Shown here piece after piece: positions 44,717 through 54,682 of a stretch of 64,000 bases of DNA. The translations under genes and the position numbers were made by a program. The notes beneath the pieces are model-generated. The model was not told the origin of the DNA, made no database searches, and saw only the letters and a program-made list of their open reading frames with translations. The DNA is from Paenibacillus psychroresistens. GTDB lineage: Bacteria; Bacillota; Bacilli; Paenibacillales; NBRC-103111. How positions within the stretch are numbered: position 1 is the first letter of the stretch; the number at the start of each line of letters is the position of its first letter. The stretch spans positions 1,148,501 to 1,212,500 of the forward strand of contig NZ_CP034235.1 of assembly GCF_009728935.1 (NCBI RefSeq), in the 5' to 3' direction.

Positions 44717-46057
44717 ATGTATAAGATATTAATTGTCGATGATGAGCTTTTTATTTGTAAAGGAATCGCTACTGTTCTCACTAATTCGGATATACCGATT
44801 TCAGAAATATTTATTGCACATAATGGATTTGAAGCTTTGGATTATATCCGACTTGAGAATATTGACTTGGTATTAACTGATATTGAGATGGAACGGATGA
44901 ATGGGATTGAGCTGATCGAGACGATTTTCGAGGAGGCGCCTTATATTCCGATTATCATTTTATCGGCTCATGAGGAATTTGGGTATGCCCAGAAAGCGCT
45001 CAGATTCGGTGTGAAGGATTATATTCTGAAACCGATCAGCCCAGCTGATCTTATTAACGTGACCAAGCATTTATTATCGGAACGAGAAACGCGTTTGCGT
45101 TCTTCCATAGATGTATCGTTGAATCAAAAATTTTCTTTGGAGGATATGACGTCGAAACGGAACTATATATTGAATGAACTTGTTACAGAAGGCATTAACG
45201 AATCTGAAATAGATGAAGTATTCGCTGATCTGGGTTATCGGTTTGATGGGCCTTATTATGGGATGCTAGTGATTAAACTGGATTTGACTAAAGCGGGCTT
45301 ATTTGAAAAAGAAATTACATCTTTTCGCGATCGCAATTTGTTGAAATATGCCTCTCTGAATGTCATCGAAGAGACATTAAACAAATGGGAAAGCATTGTA
45401 TTCTATAGTGGCGGTAATACGATTGTTGTCATTCTGCAATACACACAGGAAGAAATGGACAGTATCACGCGTCTCAATGAACGTATGGTCATAGGGCAGC
45501 AGCTGCACAATCATCTTTTAACCTATATACATATGAAAAGCATCATCGGAATTAGTCGAATTAAAAAAGGAATTAAGAACTGGCAGGAAATTTTTAAAGA
45601 GGCGAATGAAGCCATTATCTGGAGTGAAATTCATAAAGATCATCATGTGTTTTTTATTGAAGATTTTGGCAAGCATGAGGTAACGCCGATTCCGTTGAAT
45701 CAACCGATAACTAATCAAATTGATGAGCTTAATAATGGTGTGATCCATAGCACTATGCAGTTTATCGATAAGAACTTTCGTCAGAAGGGCTTAAAATTGC
45801 AGGATATCGCTGATTCCGTCTACTTAAGTCCCAGCTATTTAAGCTACTTATTCAAGAAAATTGTCGGAACTAATCTTTGGGATTATGTGACAAATCTTAG
45901 GATGGAAGAAGGAAAACGGCTTATTCTGACAACCGATAAAAGAAGGTATGAAATTTCAGATGATATCGGATATGAATCACCAGAGCATTTCAGCAAAATA
46001 TTTAAGAAGCATTTTGGGATTAATCCATCTGAGATTAAAAAGCCGTTAACTTCCTAA
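44717..46057 (+). CDS. YesN-like response regulator with AraC DNA-binding domain
   Basis: The receiver has Asp8-Asp9, Asp55 in LVLTDIE and the Lys of YILKPIS. The AraC-type C-terminus reads LKLQDIADSVYLSPSYLSYLF and RRYEISDDIGYESPEHFSKIF. It is a close paralogue of the regulator at 34993, including the recognition helices (YESPEHFSKIFKK in both), so the two may bind the same DNA. It is the cognate partner of the kinase directly upstream. Confidence 0.9.
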   Translation: MYKILIVDDELFICKGIATVLTNSDIPISEIFIAHNGFEALDYIRLENIDLVLTDIEMERMNGIELIETIFEEAPYIPIIILSAHEEFGYAQKALRFGVKDYILKPISPADLINVTKHLLSERETRLRSSIDVSLNQKFSLEDMTSKRNYILNELVTEGINESEIDEVFADLGYRFDGPYYGMLVIKLDLTKAGLFEKEITSFRDRNLLKYASLNVIEETLNKWESIVFYSGGNTIVVILQYTQEEMDSITRLNERMVIGQQLHNHLLTYIHMKSIIGISRIKKGIKNWQEIFKEANEAIIWSEIHKDHHVFFIEDFGKHEVTPIPLNQPITNQIDELNNGVIHSTMQFIDKNFRQKGLKLQDIADSVYLSPSYLSYLFKKIVGTNLWDYVTNLRMEEGKRLILTTDKRRYEISDDIGYESPEHFSKIFKKHFGINPSEIKKPLTS

Positions 46058-46091
46058 TAGAATATATATTTTAAGGTAAAGGGGAATAGGG

Positions 46092-47495
46092 ATGATGAGA
46101 ATAACTAGAGGTGTAATCATTTGCATGCTAGTAGGAGTCATTATTATGGCAGGTTGTACAAAAAAAATGCAACAAACTGTCACCACGACTCCGGGAGATT
46201 CTGGAGCCGGAATAAACGCGCCTAATGTGAGTATTGTCTTGAATTCATCTCCAGCAGATAAAACAGAAGAAAATAAGACGTTTGATGCCAAAATCATCCG
46301 ATTTCTAGCGAAGCATTCCAATGTTAAAATAGCTAAAAACCCTTGGGCGTATCAGAACACGGAGATCGCAGCCAAAATGGTGGCTAACACAGCTCCAACC
46401 GAATTTACGACTTGGGCTACAGAGGGCAGATTATTATCAGATCGTAACTGGATCGCAGATTTAAGCGAAAATTTAGCTAGCTGGCCGTATACCAAGGATT
46501 TAAACCAAACTGCCCTACAGCCATTTGTGATCAAAGGGAAAATATATGCTGTGCCCATAGACGTTTATTTCATGACAATCACAATCAATAAAAAACTTTT
46601 TGCGGATAAAGGGATAGATTTGCCCCCGCTTGATTGGACCTGGGGTGATCTAATGAAAGCAGCAAAAGCGGTGAATGATCCAGCGAAAGGGATTGCTGGA
46701 TTTATACCAATGGGTAAACGGACAGAAGCAGGCTGGAATTGGACGAATTTCTTATATTCCGCAGGTGGAGAAGTTGAAACCCTTGCAGATGGTAAAGTTA
46801 CTGCTGCTTTCAACTCGGAAGCCGGGGTGAAAGCAATGACATTCTATAAGGACTTAAATGATGCGGGCGTGCTTCCGTTGAATTGGGCGCTTGCTTATAG
46901 TGATGCTTTAACTATGTTTAACCAAGGTAAAGGCGCTATGGTCATGAGTGGAAGCGGGAACGCAATTGATAGCGCAATCAATCAAGGCGGTCTCAAAGCA
47001 GCCGATTTAGCGCTATATCCCATTCCTGCAATGGTTAAGGGCGGGAAGCATATAGGTGTGCTTGGTGGAAACTACAAGGTAGTAAACGGGCAAGCATCAA
47101 AAAATGAACAGCAAGCCGCGTTTGATTTTATAATTGATGAGTATTTTTCGGATGTTTATATAGATGCCATATCGAAACAAATCGATGAGCAAAAGGCGAT
47201 TAACAAAGTTTATGTTCCAGCATTGATCAATTATTGGGACGATAAATCAGATTATGGGAAAAAAGTCACGGCTATGTTTGCCAAGCATGATAATATTTTT
47301 GTCTATGCCCCAGAATTGAGTGCGTTATTTGTTCCTAAACCAGAAGCTACTTATGAGTCTCAAGCCTATTATGCCGAATTAACAAAAGTAATCCAAAAAG
47401 TATTTACAACTCCAGATGTGGATGTTAAAGCGCTATTAGATGAAGCAGCGACGAGACTGCAAATAGATGTTTTTGATAAGGTTAAGATAGGTTAG
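46092..47495 (+). CDS. second extracellular sugar-binding lipoprotein
   Basis: The signal peptide ends at the lipobox IMAGC. The 467-residue product parallels the lipoprotein at 38277 throughout (PLDWTWGDLMKAAKAV, KRTEAGWNWTNFLYSAGGEVE, INQGGLKAADLALYPIPAM). No second permease pair is present. It may feed the same permeases with another ligand, or present sugar to the adjacent kinase. It follows the response regulator by 34 bases and shares its transcript. Confidence 0.88.
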   Translation: MMRITRGVIICMLVGVIIMAGCTKKMQQTVTTTPGDSGAGINAPNVSIVLNSSPADKTEENKTFDAKIIRFLAKHSNVKIAKNPWAYQNTEIAAKMVANTAPTEFTTWATEGRLLSDRNWIADLSENLASWPYTKDLNQTALQPFVIKGKIYAVPIDVYFMTITINKKLFADKGIDLPPLDWTWGDLMKAAKAVNDPAKGIAGFIPMGKRTEAGWNWTNFLYSAGGEVETLADGKVTAAFNSEAGVKAMTFYKDLNDAGVLPLNWALAYSDALTMFNQGKGAMVMSGSGNAIDSAINQGGLKAADLALYPIPAMVKGGKHIGVLGGNYKVVNGQASKNEQQAAFDFIIDEYFSDVYIDAISKQIDEQKAINKVYVPALINYWDDKSDYGKKVTAMFAKHDNIFVYAPELSALFVPKPEATYESQAYYAELTKVIQKVFTTPDVDVKALLDEAATRLQIDVFDKVKIG

Positions 47496-47565
47496 GCTGT
47501 AGCCGGTTTACCATCGTTAAGCACTTGTTTTGTTACTATTGGTCCATTCCTATCAGGAAATGTCT

Positions 47566-47600
47566 GGGTACTGTTCCTTAGTACCCTTATTTATTTGATA
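47566..47600 (+). terminator. probable terminator of the kinase/regulator/lipoprotein operon
   Basis: GGGTACT and AGTACCC form a 7-bp stem with a 7-base loop, followed by TTATTTATTT. Confidence 0.55.
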
Positions 47601-47722
47601 CTATTGGGTTATTCACGGGCATGTTTTTATTCATTATACTTATTATAGTAGCTTAGGGAATGATTCAATATATTTAAGAATGGTTAAATGAGAGAAGGCG
47701 TACATTCGGAGGTGTGAGTAGT

Positions 47723-48733
47723 ATGAATCATTTAATCGGCAAAAAAGTCATGCATGATGTTATGAATGCTAGGGGTGTCGTTATTATCCCCGCCAAAAAA
47801 GTGATTCGCGAGCAGCATTTGGAATTATGTGAACTACATAACGTCGACTTGTTTTCAATTATGCTAGAGTCAGATAATGGTTCTGTTAGCAATCCTGCTA
47901 GTGTTCTGGCCGAGCAAGTCATGGAACAATCCTTATTTCTCTTTCAATCTATTAGATTGAACCGTAAAATTCCTGTTTTGGAATTTAAGAATACAATTCT
48001 TCCTGTCATAGATCAAATCGCTGAAGATCCTAACCTGTTCAGGCTGCTTAAGGCAGTGAAGGCGAAGGATGAATATACCCATTGCCATAATGTTGGCGTA
48101 TCTGTAATAGCTACTTTAATTGGCAAATGGCTTAACATGGAAAAGAATGAATTACAGGCTCTGTCACTTGCAGCACTTCTGCATGATGTGGGCAATGTTA
48201 GAATACCACTTGAAATGCTGAATAAAGAGGATGTATTTCGCGAGGATGAATTTGAATTTTTTAAACAGCATACCATTTATGGGTATGAGATGCTGAAGGA
48301 TACCGTTGGTATTAGCAATCGAGTAGCGCTTGCTGCTTTGCAGCATCATGAAAGAGAAGATGGTTCTGGTTATCCCCTAGGCCTTAATAAAGATCAAGTT
48401 GAACCATTCAGTAAAATTGTCGCTGTTGCAGATGTATTCCACGCGATGTACTCCAAACGTCCCTATCAAGAGCCTTTTACGATTTCCGAAATTATTCGAG
48501 AGCTGAAGGTCGAAAGCTTCGGGAAATTAGACCCTCGTATCGTTTCGATATTTATCCGGAATATTACGAGCAGATTAATCGGGAAACAAGTAGTGCTGTC
48601 CGATGGACAAAAAGGCAATATTATTTATATGAATCCTTTCGAGGAAGCGAAGCCGCTCATTCAAATGAATAATAACCATTTTATTGATTTGAGCCGACAT
48701 CGCATGCTGCAGATTAAAGAAATAGTTTCTTGA
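47723..48733 (+). CDS. HD-GYP domain protein, probable cyclic-di-GMP phosphodiesterase
   Basis: The 336-residue soluble protein has an N-terminal region of about 110 residues and an HD-GYP domain. The HD motif reads LLHDVGNVRIP, with Asn where Lys is usual in HDxGK, and the GYP motif is HHEREDGSGYPLGL. These enzymes cleave cyclic-di-GMP. CGGAGGTG lies 8 bases before the ATG at 47723; an in-frame GTG at 47714 overlaps that site. It stands alone between terminators, so I see no pathway context. Confidence 0.85.
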   Translation: MNHLIGKKVMHDVMNARGVVIIPAKKVIREQHLELCELHNVDLFSIMLESDNGSVSNPASVLAEQVMEQSLFLFQSIRLNRKIPVLEFKNTILPVIDQIAEDPNLFRLLKAVKAKDEYTHCHNVGVSVIATLIGKWLNMEKNELQALSLAALLHDVGNVRIPLEMLNKEDVFREDEFEFFKQHTIYGYEMLKDTVGISNRVALAALQHHEREDGSGYPLGLNKDQVEPFSKIVAVADVFHAMYSKRPYQEPFTISEIIRELKVESFGKLDPRIVSIFIRNITSRLIGKQVVLSDGQKGNIIYMNPFEEAKPLIQMNNNHFIDLSRHRMLQIKEIVS

Positions 48734-48756
48734 AATAATAACTGAATAATAAATTG

Positions 48757-48788
48757 AAAAGAGCCGATCCCAACGATCGGCTTTTCCT
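48757..48788 (+). terminator. terminator of the HD-GYP gene
   Basis: AGCCGATC pairs with GATCGGCT around CCAAC, with flanking AAAA and TTTT. Confidence 0.75.
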
Positions 48789-48854
48789 TGTTTCTATTGA
48801 CGATGCTCCTTATAATAAGTAAAGAGTAAAGAATTCAACTAGGAGTGACAATAA

Positions 48855-50060
48855 TTGTTTAAGCATTTAAGTGGAAACGCCAAAGCTTGTCTCCTATATG
48901 AGCCGCTTTTTTTGCTGCCTTATACTTTGTATGTTACATACGCTTCTGTTTTTATGTTAGCTCTAGGAGTTAGTGAAAAAGGCATAGGTTGGATTACCAC
49001 GTTCGGTCTTGTCTTACAGATTTTCACATCGATGATTAGCGGCTATTTAACTGATAGGATGGGTAGAAGGAATTCTTTGTTAGTTTTTGATTTACTAAGC
49101 ATCTCCGTGGGTATGTTATTCTTGATATTTGCCCAAAACATCTGGTTTTTTATCATTGCAGCTGCACTCAGCAGCCTCAATAGGATAGCAAATACAGCAT
49201 GGTACTGTCTATTAGTAGAGGATTCCGAACCTAGCAAGCGTCATCATATTTTTAATATGCTCCAATTGGTAGGTGTGATAGGAGGTTTGTTTGCTCCAAT
49301 CGGTGGATGGATGGTCAGTGAGTGGACTTTAATACCAGCAGTTCGGATCATGTATGTTATTGCTGCAATTAGCATGACGCTGATGTTTATCGGACGCCAC
49401 TACTCAACCTATAATACGGAGATTAGCAATCGCAAGCGTGAAGATAATAAAAGCATGGACTGGGCTGCGATGATTAAGGAATATACGGGAGTGCTGCGTG
49501 TTATTTTTGCGAATCGCTCATTGCTGTTAATTTTCTGTGTTTACATAATGTTTCAGTTTCAGCTAACTATAAAAAATACCTTTTTATCCGTTTACTTGGT
49601 TCAAGTTCTGCATTTCCGAGATGCGTTTATTGCTATTTTTCCTGCTGTTACTTCAGCAGCCATGCTGCTTTTGATGCTATTTGTAGTCCCTAGGCTAAAT
49701 CATGAACGTTTAAATCAGTATATGATTATTGGATTTATCATTTCTGCGGCAGCGATTGTCTTGCAAATCCTGCTGCATGATGGACAAATTCTTCTTATGA
49801 TCGTAAGTGCAGTTCTATCAGCGGTGGGAACCATTCTGACTTATCCTTATCTAGAAGCAGCTGTGGCCAATACAATGGATGACGATAAAAGGGCGGGGAT
49901 GCTTTCCATATTGTCCGTTCTAATATTAATCTTCATTTCCCCAGCAGGCGCAATTGGCGGTTGGAGCTATTCTATCGATCCAAGACTACCTTTTCTCCTA
50001 ATAGTGGCTGCTTTTCTGTTAAGTGCACTATTGATGTATTTCTACAAAACTAAAAAGTAA
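48855..50060 (+). CDS. MFS transporter
   Basis: The 401-residue protein has about 12 membrane segments and the loop 2-3 motif GYLTDRMGRRNSLL typical of major facilitator proteins. TTG is the start, nine bases after AGGAG. No substrate can be read; a drug/proton or sugar exporter is possible. It is a single-gene unit. Confidence 0.85.
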   Translation: MFKHLSGNAKACLLYEPLFLLPYTLYVTYASVFMLALGVSEKGIGWITTFGLVLQIFTSMISGYLTDRMGRRNSLLVFDLLSISVGMLFLIFAQNIWFFIIAAALSSLNRIANTAWYCLLVEDSEPSKRHHIFNMLQLVGVIGGLFAPIGGWMVSEWTLIPAVRIMYVIAAISMTLMFIGRHYSTYNTEISNRKREDNKSMDWAAMIKEYTGVLRVIFANRSLLLIFCVYIMFQFQLTIKNTFLSVYLVQVLHFRDAFIAIFPAVTSAAMLLLMLFVVPRLNHERLNQYMIIGFIISAAAIVLQILLHDGQILLMIVSAVLSAVGTILTYPYLEAAVANTMDDDKRAGMLSILSVLILIFISPAGAIGGWSYSIDPRLPFLLIVAAFLLSALLMYFYKTKK

Positions 50061-50164
50061 AACAGTGAATTATCAAACCGCTTTCCATTTATACGTGAAT
50101 CGTTTAAAATACGGAGATTAGCCTGTAATTAAAAGGTAAAGGGGGAGCTCGTATTAGTGTTTCG

Positions 50165-50494
50165 ATGGTAACTGCGTTTATACCTGTGATCTTTCTCGGT
50201 TTGCTGTTTGCTGTTGTTTATCTTGTTCCAAAATGGATTCAGCGACAGAAGGATAATCGTGAGGAACTAATTAATACTCCAGCAACCGTGATATCTAAAA
50301 GAATGAACGTTACAAGCAAGTATATTGTGAGCCATACGTATCATGTCAGCTTTATATTCCCAGATCAACATAAGCTAGAGCTGAAAGTCCCACCAAAAGA
50401 GCTAGTGAATTTTGTTGAGGATCAGCAGGGGCAATTGCAGTTTCAAGGTGAACGGTTCCTATCATGGAATCCAGTAAGGGAAGCTTCTAAGTAA
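50165..50494 (+). CDS. DUF2500-like small membrane protein
   Basis: One N-terminal membrane helix (AFIPVIFLGLLFAVVYLVP) is followed by a beta-rich domain with NTPATVISKRMNVTSKY, HTYHVSFIFPDQHKLEL and LQFQGERFLSW. This is the pattern of DUF2500 proteins, whose function is unknown. The 109-residue length fits. GGGGGAG lies 18 bases before the ATG, rather far; an ATT codon at 50153 would be nearer and could be a rare start. Confidence 0.75.
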   Translation: MVTAFIPVIFLGLLFAVVYLVPKWIQRQKDNREELINTPATVISKRMNVTSKYIVSHTYHVSFIFPDQHKLELKVPPKELVNFVEDQQGQLQFQGERFLSWNPVREASK

Positions 50495-50508
50495 GATATA
50501 TATAAGCT

Positions 50509-50549
50509 TAAGGTTGGAATTGTCATTAGACATTTCAGCCTTATTTTTT
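50509..50549 (+). terminator. terminator after the DUF2500-like gene
   Basis: TAAGGTTGGAAT pairs with ATTTCAGCCTTA with two wobble pairs, then TTTTTT. Confidence 0.6.
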
Positions 50550-50766
50550 GGTGGGCATTTCGTCTAACCAATATCGCAGGGGTGTAAAATAACTAAAATG
50601 AACGTTCCTCACTTTACTAAAAATTGGATTAAGTTAAAAGGTGATTCTTATATGTCGCAATTTCTTAGTCGATTATCTGAATCTTATAGTATCAACGAAT
50701 AAAAAAATGTGTTAACTTATTAACGTGACGTAATTTCGTAGTTATATCCAAGGAGGCAGGAACCAA

Positions 50767-51756
50767 GTGATTAAAGTGGCTATCTTAAGCTTTTGGCACG
50801 TGCACGCAGATGATTATGCTAAACAAGTTATTGGAAACAATTCAACGCAATTGGTTGCAGCATGGGATGAGCTTCCTGAGAGAGGGAAGAAGGAAGCGGA
50901 AGCACGAGGATTAATCTGGTATGATTCTTTAGATGAATTATTGGCTAATCCGGATATAGATGCAGTAGTTGTAAACGCACCCACTAATATTCATCGGGAC
51001 GTAATGGTAGCAGCGGCGAATGCTGGGAAACATATATTTACAGAGAAGGTTATTGCTCCTACAGTACATGAAGTTAATGAAATTCTGGCAGCAGTCGAAC
51101 TTAATAAAGTGAAATTGACCATATCTCTGCCAAGATTAAATGATAGTTATACACTTGCGATTCAAAAGCTGTTGAAAGAGGATGTTCTAGGCGAACTGAC
51201 GCAGACTCGTGTGCGTTTATCACACAATGGAGCAACAGCAGGCTGGCTTCCAGAGCATTTTTACAATTTAGAGCAGTGTGGCGGCGGGGCATTGATCGAT
51301 CTTGGTTGTCATCCGATGTATTTAACACGTCTATTTTTGGGACTTCCTGAAAGTGTAAGTGCTAATTACGGTTATGTTTTGGGCAAAGAGGTCGAAGATA
51401 ATGCGGTAGCTATTCTACGTTACGCGAATGGGGCACTAGGTATTGTTGAAGCAGGCTTTGTTAATGACCATTCCCCTTTTTCCATTGAGCTTCACGGTAA
51501 GAAAGGCAGTTTGTTCTACGGTACTCCTGAGAATAAAATGGTCTATCGCAGCAGCTTAACACCAGAATCCGCTTGGATAGAAGTCGAAATGCCAGCTCCA
51601 GTGATACCTGCTTTTGACCAATGGGTCGAGCATATTGAGAATGGGACAATAGCTACGGAAAATATAGAGCTTGCACTTGATTTAACCAAGCTAATGGAAG
51701 CATCGAACTTATCAGTTAAATTGAATCGCGTTGTTGCATTAAATGAGCTTATATAA
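50767..51756 (+). CDS. Gfo/Idh/MocA-family oxidoreductase
   Basis: The 329-residue NAD(P)-dependent protein has an N-terminal Rossmann fold (VAILSFWHVHADDYAKQV, atypical because GxGxxG is not clear), the conserved TEKVIAPTV segment in the position of the usual EKP motif, and GGGALIDLGCHPMYLTRL in the C-terminal domain. Lys of TEK is the likely catalytic lysine. GTG start follows AAGGAGGCAGG. It opens an operon with an AraC regulator, an isomerase and a second oxidoreductase, suggesting catabolism of a sugar, polyol or sugar acid. Confidence 0.85.
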   Translation: MIKVAILSFWHVHADDYAKQVIGNNSTQLVAAWDELPERGKKEAEARGLIWYDSLDELLANPDIDAVVVNAPTNIHRDVMVAAANAGKHIFTEKVIAPTVHEVNEILAAVELNKVKLTISLPRLNDSYTLAIQKLLKEDVLGELTQTRVRLSHNGATAGWLPEHFYNLEQCGGGALIDLGCHPMYLTRLFLGLPESVSANYGYVLGKEVEDNAVAILRYANGALGIVEAGFVNDHSPFSIELHGKKGSLFYGTPENKMVYRSSLTPESAWIEVEMPAPVIPAFDQWVEHIENGTIATENIELALDLTKLMEASNLSVKLNRVVALNELI

Positions 51757-52702
51757 AATGGAGCGCGCTCCTTTTCCTTATCAGATAATGGAGACCAGAG
51801 CCGACGCATTGGACCGTTTGGATGTTCAATTTCAATGGGGAAATTATGGCTTTAGATTATTACGCTGCCATTTAGTCAGTTTTCCCCCAGGTAAAGTGGT
51901 TTCTTTTCATCAGCATTCGGATTATGAGTTCCATTTTATCCCGCGAGGAAAAGGCAAGGTTATTCTTAAGGATCAGGTATTCGCTTTACAGCCCGGCATG
52001 ATGTATTTAACAGGTCCAGGTTTGGAACATTATCAGGAAGCCGATAGTATGGAAGCTATGGAGGAATTGTGTCTGCAAATTGAAGCTGTAAAACTGTTTG
52101 ATTGCGATAAAGTGCCTGATCATTATTGGGGCAACCGCAATGATATACTTGAAGCGGATTCTTGTATGAAACAGCTGGACCATCTTCCGCAATTTCCGAC
52201 ATTGGATCATTACCACGCTATGCCTTGTTTTATTGAGGCCTATCGTGCATGGTCAGGTGATAAATTAGGTGTCTATTCAACCATTCATCAAGCCATTATC
52301 CAGATTCTATTGCGAACCGTACAAGCCTATGATATAACCAGAGATTCTTTTAAGATTCCCTCTCGTGATATGAATATGCACCGGTTTCTGCTGGCTACGC
52401 AATTTATGGTTGATAACTATGCAAGGCCATTGTCTTTGGAGGATGTGGCGGAAAAGCTGTCAATCAGCGGTCGCCAGCTGCAGCGTGTCTTCTTGGAGAA
52501 ATCCGGATTTTCCTTCAGTAGATATCTAGAAGATTTACGTCTAGCCCATGTCAGCCGTGAGCTGATGGAAAGCGAAACCTCTGTGCAAGACATTGCCCTT
52601 CAGCACGGTTTTACGAGCAGTAATTATCTTTACTACGTTTTCCGTAAACGGTATGGGATGACGCCTAATCAGTATAGAATCACCAATCGAAAGGAGGGAT
52701 GA
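51743..52702 (+). CDS. AraC-family transcription regulator with cupin sensor domain
   Basis: The N-terminal cupin domain includes VSFHQHSDYEFHFIPRGKG and LQPGMMYLTGPGLEHYQ. The C-terminal AraC domain has SLEDVAEKLSISGRQLQRVFLEKSG-type and SVQDIALQHGFTSSNYLYYVFRK helix-turn-helix motifs. It probably senses the operon's sugar and activates the operon. The listed ATG overlaps the previous gene; an ATG at 51758, just after that gene's stop, is an equally good start. Neither has a clear ribosome site, so translation is likely coupled. Confidence 0.87.
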   Translation: MSLYKMERAPFPYQIMETRADALDRLDVQFQWGNYGFRLLRCHLVSFPPGKVVSFHQHSDYEFHFIPRGKGKVILKDQVFALQPGMMYLTGPGLEHYQEADSMEAMEELCLQIEAVKLFDCDKVPDHYWGNRNDILEADSCMKQLDHLPQFPTLDHYHAMPCFIEAYRAWSGDKLGVYSTIHQAIIQILLRTVQAYDITRDSFKIPSRDMNMHRFLLATQFMVDNYARPLSLEDVAEKLSISGRQLQRVFLEKSGFSFSRYLEDLRLAHVSRELMESETSVQDIALQHGFTSSNYLYYVFRKRYGMTPNQYRITNRKEG

Positions 52703-52703
52703 T

Positions 52704-53450
52704 ATGGATCCTATCGCATTGCAGTTATATTCGATTAAAGAGCTAACGGCTGTAGACTTTCTTGGGACCTTAGAAAAAGTAGCTAAAATTGGTTACGATG
52801 GTGTGGAGTTTGCGGGTTATTTTGACACTTCGGCTAAGGATTTAAAAAAGGTGTTAGACGGGTTGAATCTTCGAGCCGCAGGCAGTCATGTTGGCATCGA
52901 TGATTTGAAGAATAATCTAGAGCATTCGATTGCTTATGCATTAGAGATTGGCAGTCCTTATGTGATCTGTCCCGGTCTCCCTGAGGAAATGCGCAGTAGT
53001 GCGGATGACTACAAAAGGATAGCGGATTTTTTTAACCTAGTGGGTCAACGCTGTAAAGAGAATGGGCTGCAATTTGGCTATCACAATCATGATTTTGAAT
53101 TCCAGCAATTTGATGGTGAATTTGCTTTAGATCTTATTGCGAAGCAAACGGAATCCGATTTGGTGTTTCTCGAGCTAGACACCTATTGGGTGGAGTTCTC
53201 CGGGCTGCGTTCGATTGATTTTATTGAAAAATATGCGGAACGCTGTCGAATCCTTCATATTAAAGATATGAAAAGCTTGGCGGATAAACGAAATACTGAG
53301 GTCGGCGCAGGAATCATGGATTTTAAAGCAATTATCGCTGCAGGACAGAAGCAGGGTGTTCAATGGTATACCGTGGAACAAGAAGCATTCGAAATCCCAC
53401 AGCTTACTAGCATTGAAGCAAGCTTAAAATATTTAAAATCAATTATCTAA
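52704..53450 (+). CDS. sugar phosphate isomerase/epimerase (xylose-isomerase-like TIM barrel)
   Basis: The 248-residue protein has AP-endonuclease-2/xylose-isomerase TIM-barrel landmarks: IGYDGVEFAGYF, GLQFGYHNHDFEF, VFLELDTYWVEFSG and RILHIKDMK. The Glu, His and Asp residues there usually bind a divalent metal. AAGGAGG precedes the ATG, immediately after the AraC gene. With the two flanking oxidoreductases it may handle keto-sugar intermediates. Confidence 0.86.
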   Translation: MDPIALQLYSIKELTAVDFLGTLEKVAKIGYDGVEFAGYFDTSAKDLKKVLDGLNLRAAGSHVGIDDLKNNLEHSIAYALEIGSPYVICPGLPEEMRSSADDYKRIADFFNLVGQRCKENGLQFGYHNHDFEFQQFDGEFALDLIAKQTESDLVFLELDTYWVEFSGLRSIDFIEKYAERCRILHIKDMKSLADKRNTEVGAGIMDFKAIIAAGQKQGVQWYTVEQEAFEIPQLTSIEASLKYLKSII

Positions 53451-53474
53451 CATACACCAAAAGGAGAATGACAA

Positions 53475-54557
53475 ATGGAAAAGAAAGTAAGAGTAGCGAT
53501 TATTGGTTGCGGCGGTATCGCCAACGGGAAGCATATTCCAGCTTTGTCTAAGTTGGATACAGTTGAATTGGTTGCATTTTGCGACATTATCGAGCAAAAA
53601 GCTCTTGACGCAGCAGCATTAATTGGGACTACAGGTATTCGCGTATATACCGATTATAAAGAACTACTAAAGGATGAAACGATTGATGTTATCCATGTTT
53701 GTACGCCAAACAAATCACATTCCTTTATTACCATTGATGCATTAGAAGCGGGCAAACATGTATTGTGCGAAAAACCAATGGCAAAAACATCTGCCGAAGC
53801 AAGACTAATGGTTGAAGCTGCTAAAAGAACGGGTAAAAAGCTGACTATTGGCTACAACAATCGCCATCGTCCGGATTCTGTTCATTTGAAGAAGATCTGT
53901 GAAAGAGGAGATCTTGGAGAGATTTATTATGCTAAAGCACATGCTATTCGCAGACGTGCAGTACCTACTTGGGGTGTATTCCTTAATGAGGACGAACAAG
54001 GTGGCGGACCGCTGATCGATATTGGGACACATGCATTGGATCTTACCCTTTGGTTGACGAATAATTATAAGGTTAAAAGTGTTGTAGGTAATATCTATCA
54101 CAAGCTAGGAAGCAAGAAAGATGCTGCTAATGCTTGGGGTTCATGGAATCCAGAAGAATTCAAAGTGGAAGATTCTGCTTTTGGTTTCATCACCATGCAA
54201 GATGGAGCGACGATTGTAATAGAAGCAAGCTGGGCATTGAATAGCTTAGATATCGATGAAGCTAAATCCACTTTATGCGGTACGGAGGGTGGAGCCGATA
54301 TGAAGGAGGGCTTGCGAATTAATGGCGAGGACATGGGCAAGCTTTATGTGAAAACTCCGGATCTTGGCATTGGCGGAGTTGCCTTCTTTGATGGTTCTGA
54401 AGAAAAAGATTCCGATCGTGAAGCTAGATTATGGATTGATAACATTATCCATGATACAGATCCAATAGTTTTACCTGAGCAAGCATTGGTAGTTACGGAA
54501 ATTCTTGAAGCCATCTATGAGTCAGCTAGAACGGGTAAAGCTGTTTATTTTGAATAA
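53475..54557 (+). CDS. Gfo/Idh/MocA-family oxidoreductase
   Basis: The 360-residue protein has the classical Rossmann motif VAIIGCGGIANGKHIPAL, the EKP motif in HVLCEKPMAKT with the catalytic Lys, and GGGPLIDIGTHALDLTLWL with the candidate Asp and His. It is more canonical than the first oxidoreductase of this operon and the pair are only distantly alike. AAGGAG lies before the ATG. It closes the operon. Confidence 0.9.
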   Translation: MEKKVRVAIIGCGGIANGKHIPALSKLDTVELVAFCDIIEQKALDAAALIGTTGIRVYTDYKELLKDETIDVIHVCTPNKSHSFITIDALEAGKHVLCEKPMAKTSAEARLMVEAAKRTGKKLTIGYNNRHRPDSVHLKKICERGDLGEIYYAKAHAIRRRAVPTWGVFLNEDEQGGGPLIDIGTHALDLTLWLTNNYKVKSVVGNIYHKLGSKKDAANAWGSWNPEEFKVEDSAFGFITMQDGATIVIEASWALNSLDIDEAKSTLCGTEGGADMKEGLRINGEDMGKLYVKTPDLGIGGVAFFDGSEEKDSDREARLWIDNIIHDTDPIVLPEQALVVTEILEAIYESARTGKAVYFE

Positions 54558-54630
54558 GGTACAATGGTAGTTGTAAGATCTATATTATTGTATACTAAGG
54601 TAAGTTAATCCCATATCTATCGGGCATGAA

Positions 54631-54682
54631 GCACATCTCGATTCTAGACCTTAAGGGTCTGGATGAGGTGTGTTTTTTTTGT
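54631..54682 (+). terminator. terminator of the oxidoreductase operon
   Basis: An imperfect stem with wobble pairs (from AGCACATCTCG to GAGGTGTG) around TTAA ends in eight T residues. Confidence 0.65.

Noticed and set aside
50073..50086. Possible cre site (TCAAACCGCTTTCC) before the DUF2500-like gene
   Set aside because: There are mismatches at key positions and no carbon-source logic for the gene.
50652..50702. Small frame of 16 codons (MSQFLSRLSESYSINE)
   Set aside because: A weak AAGGTG lies upstream, but nothing else supports expression. It may be a peptide gene, but one short frame is too little to call.
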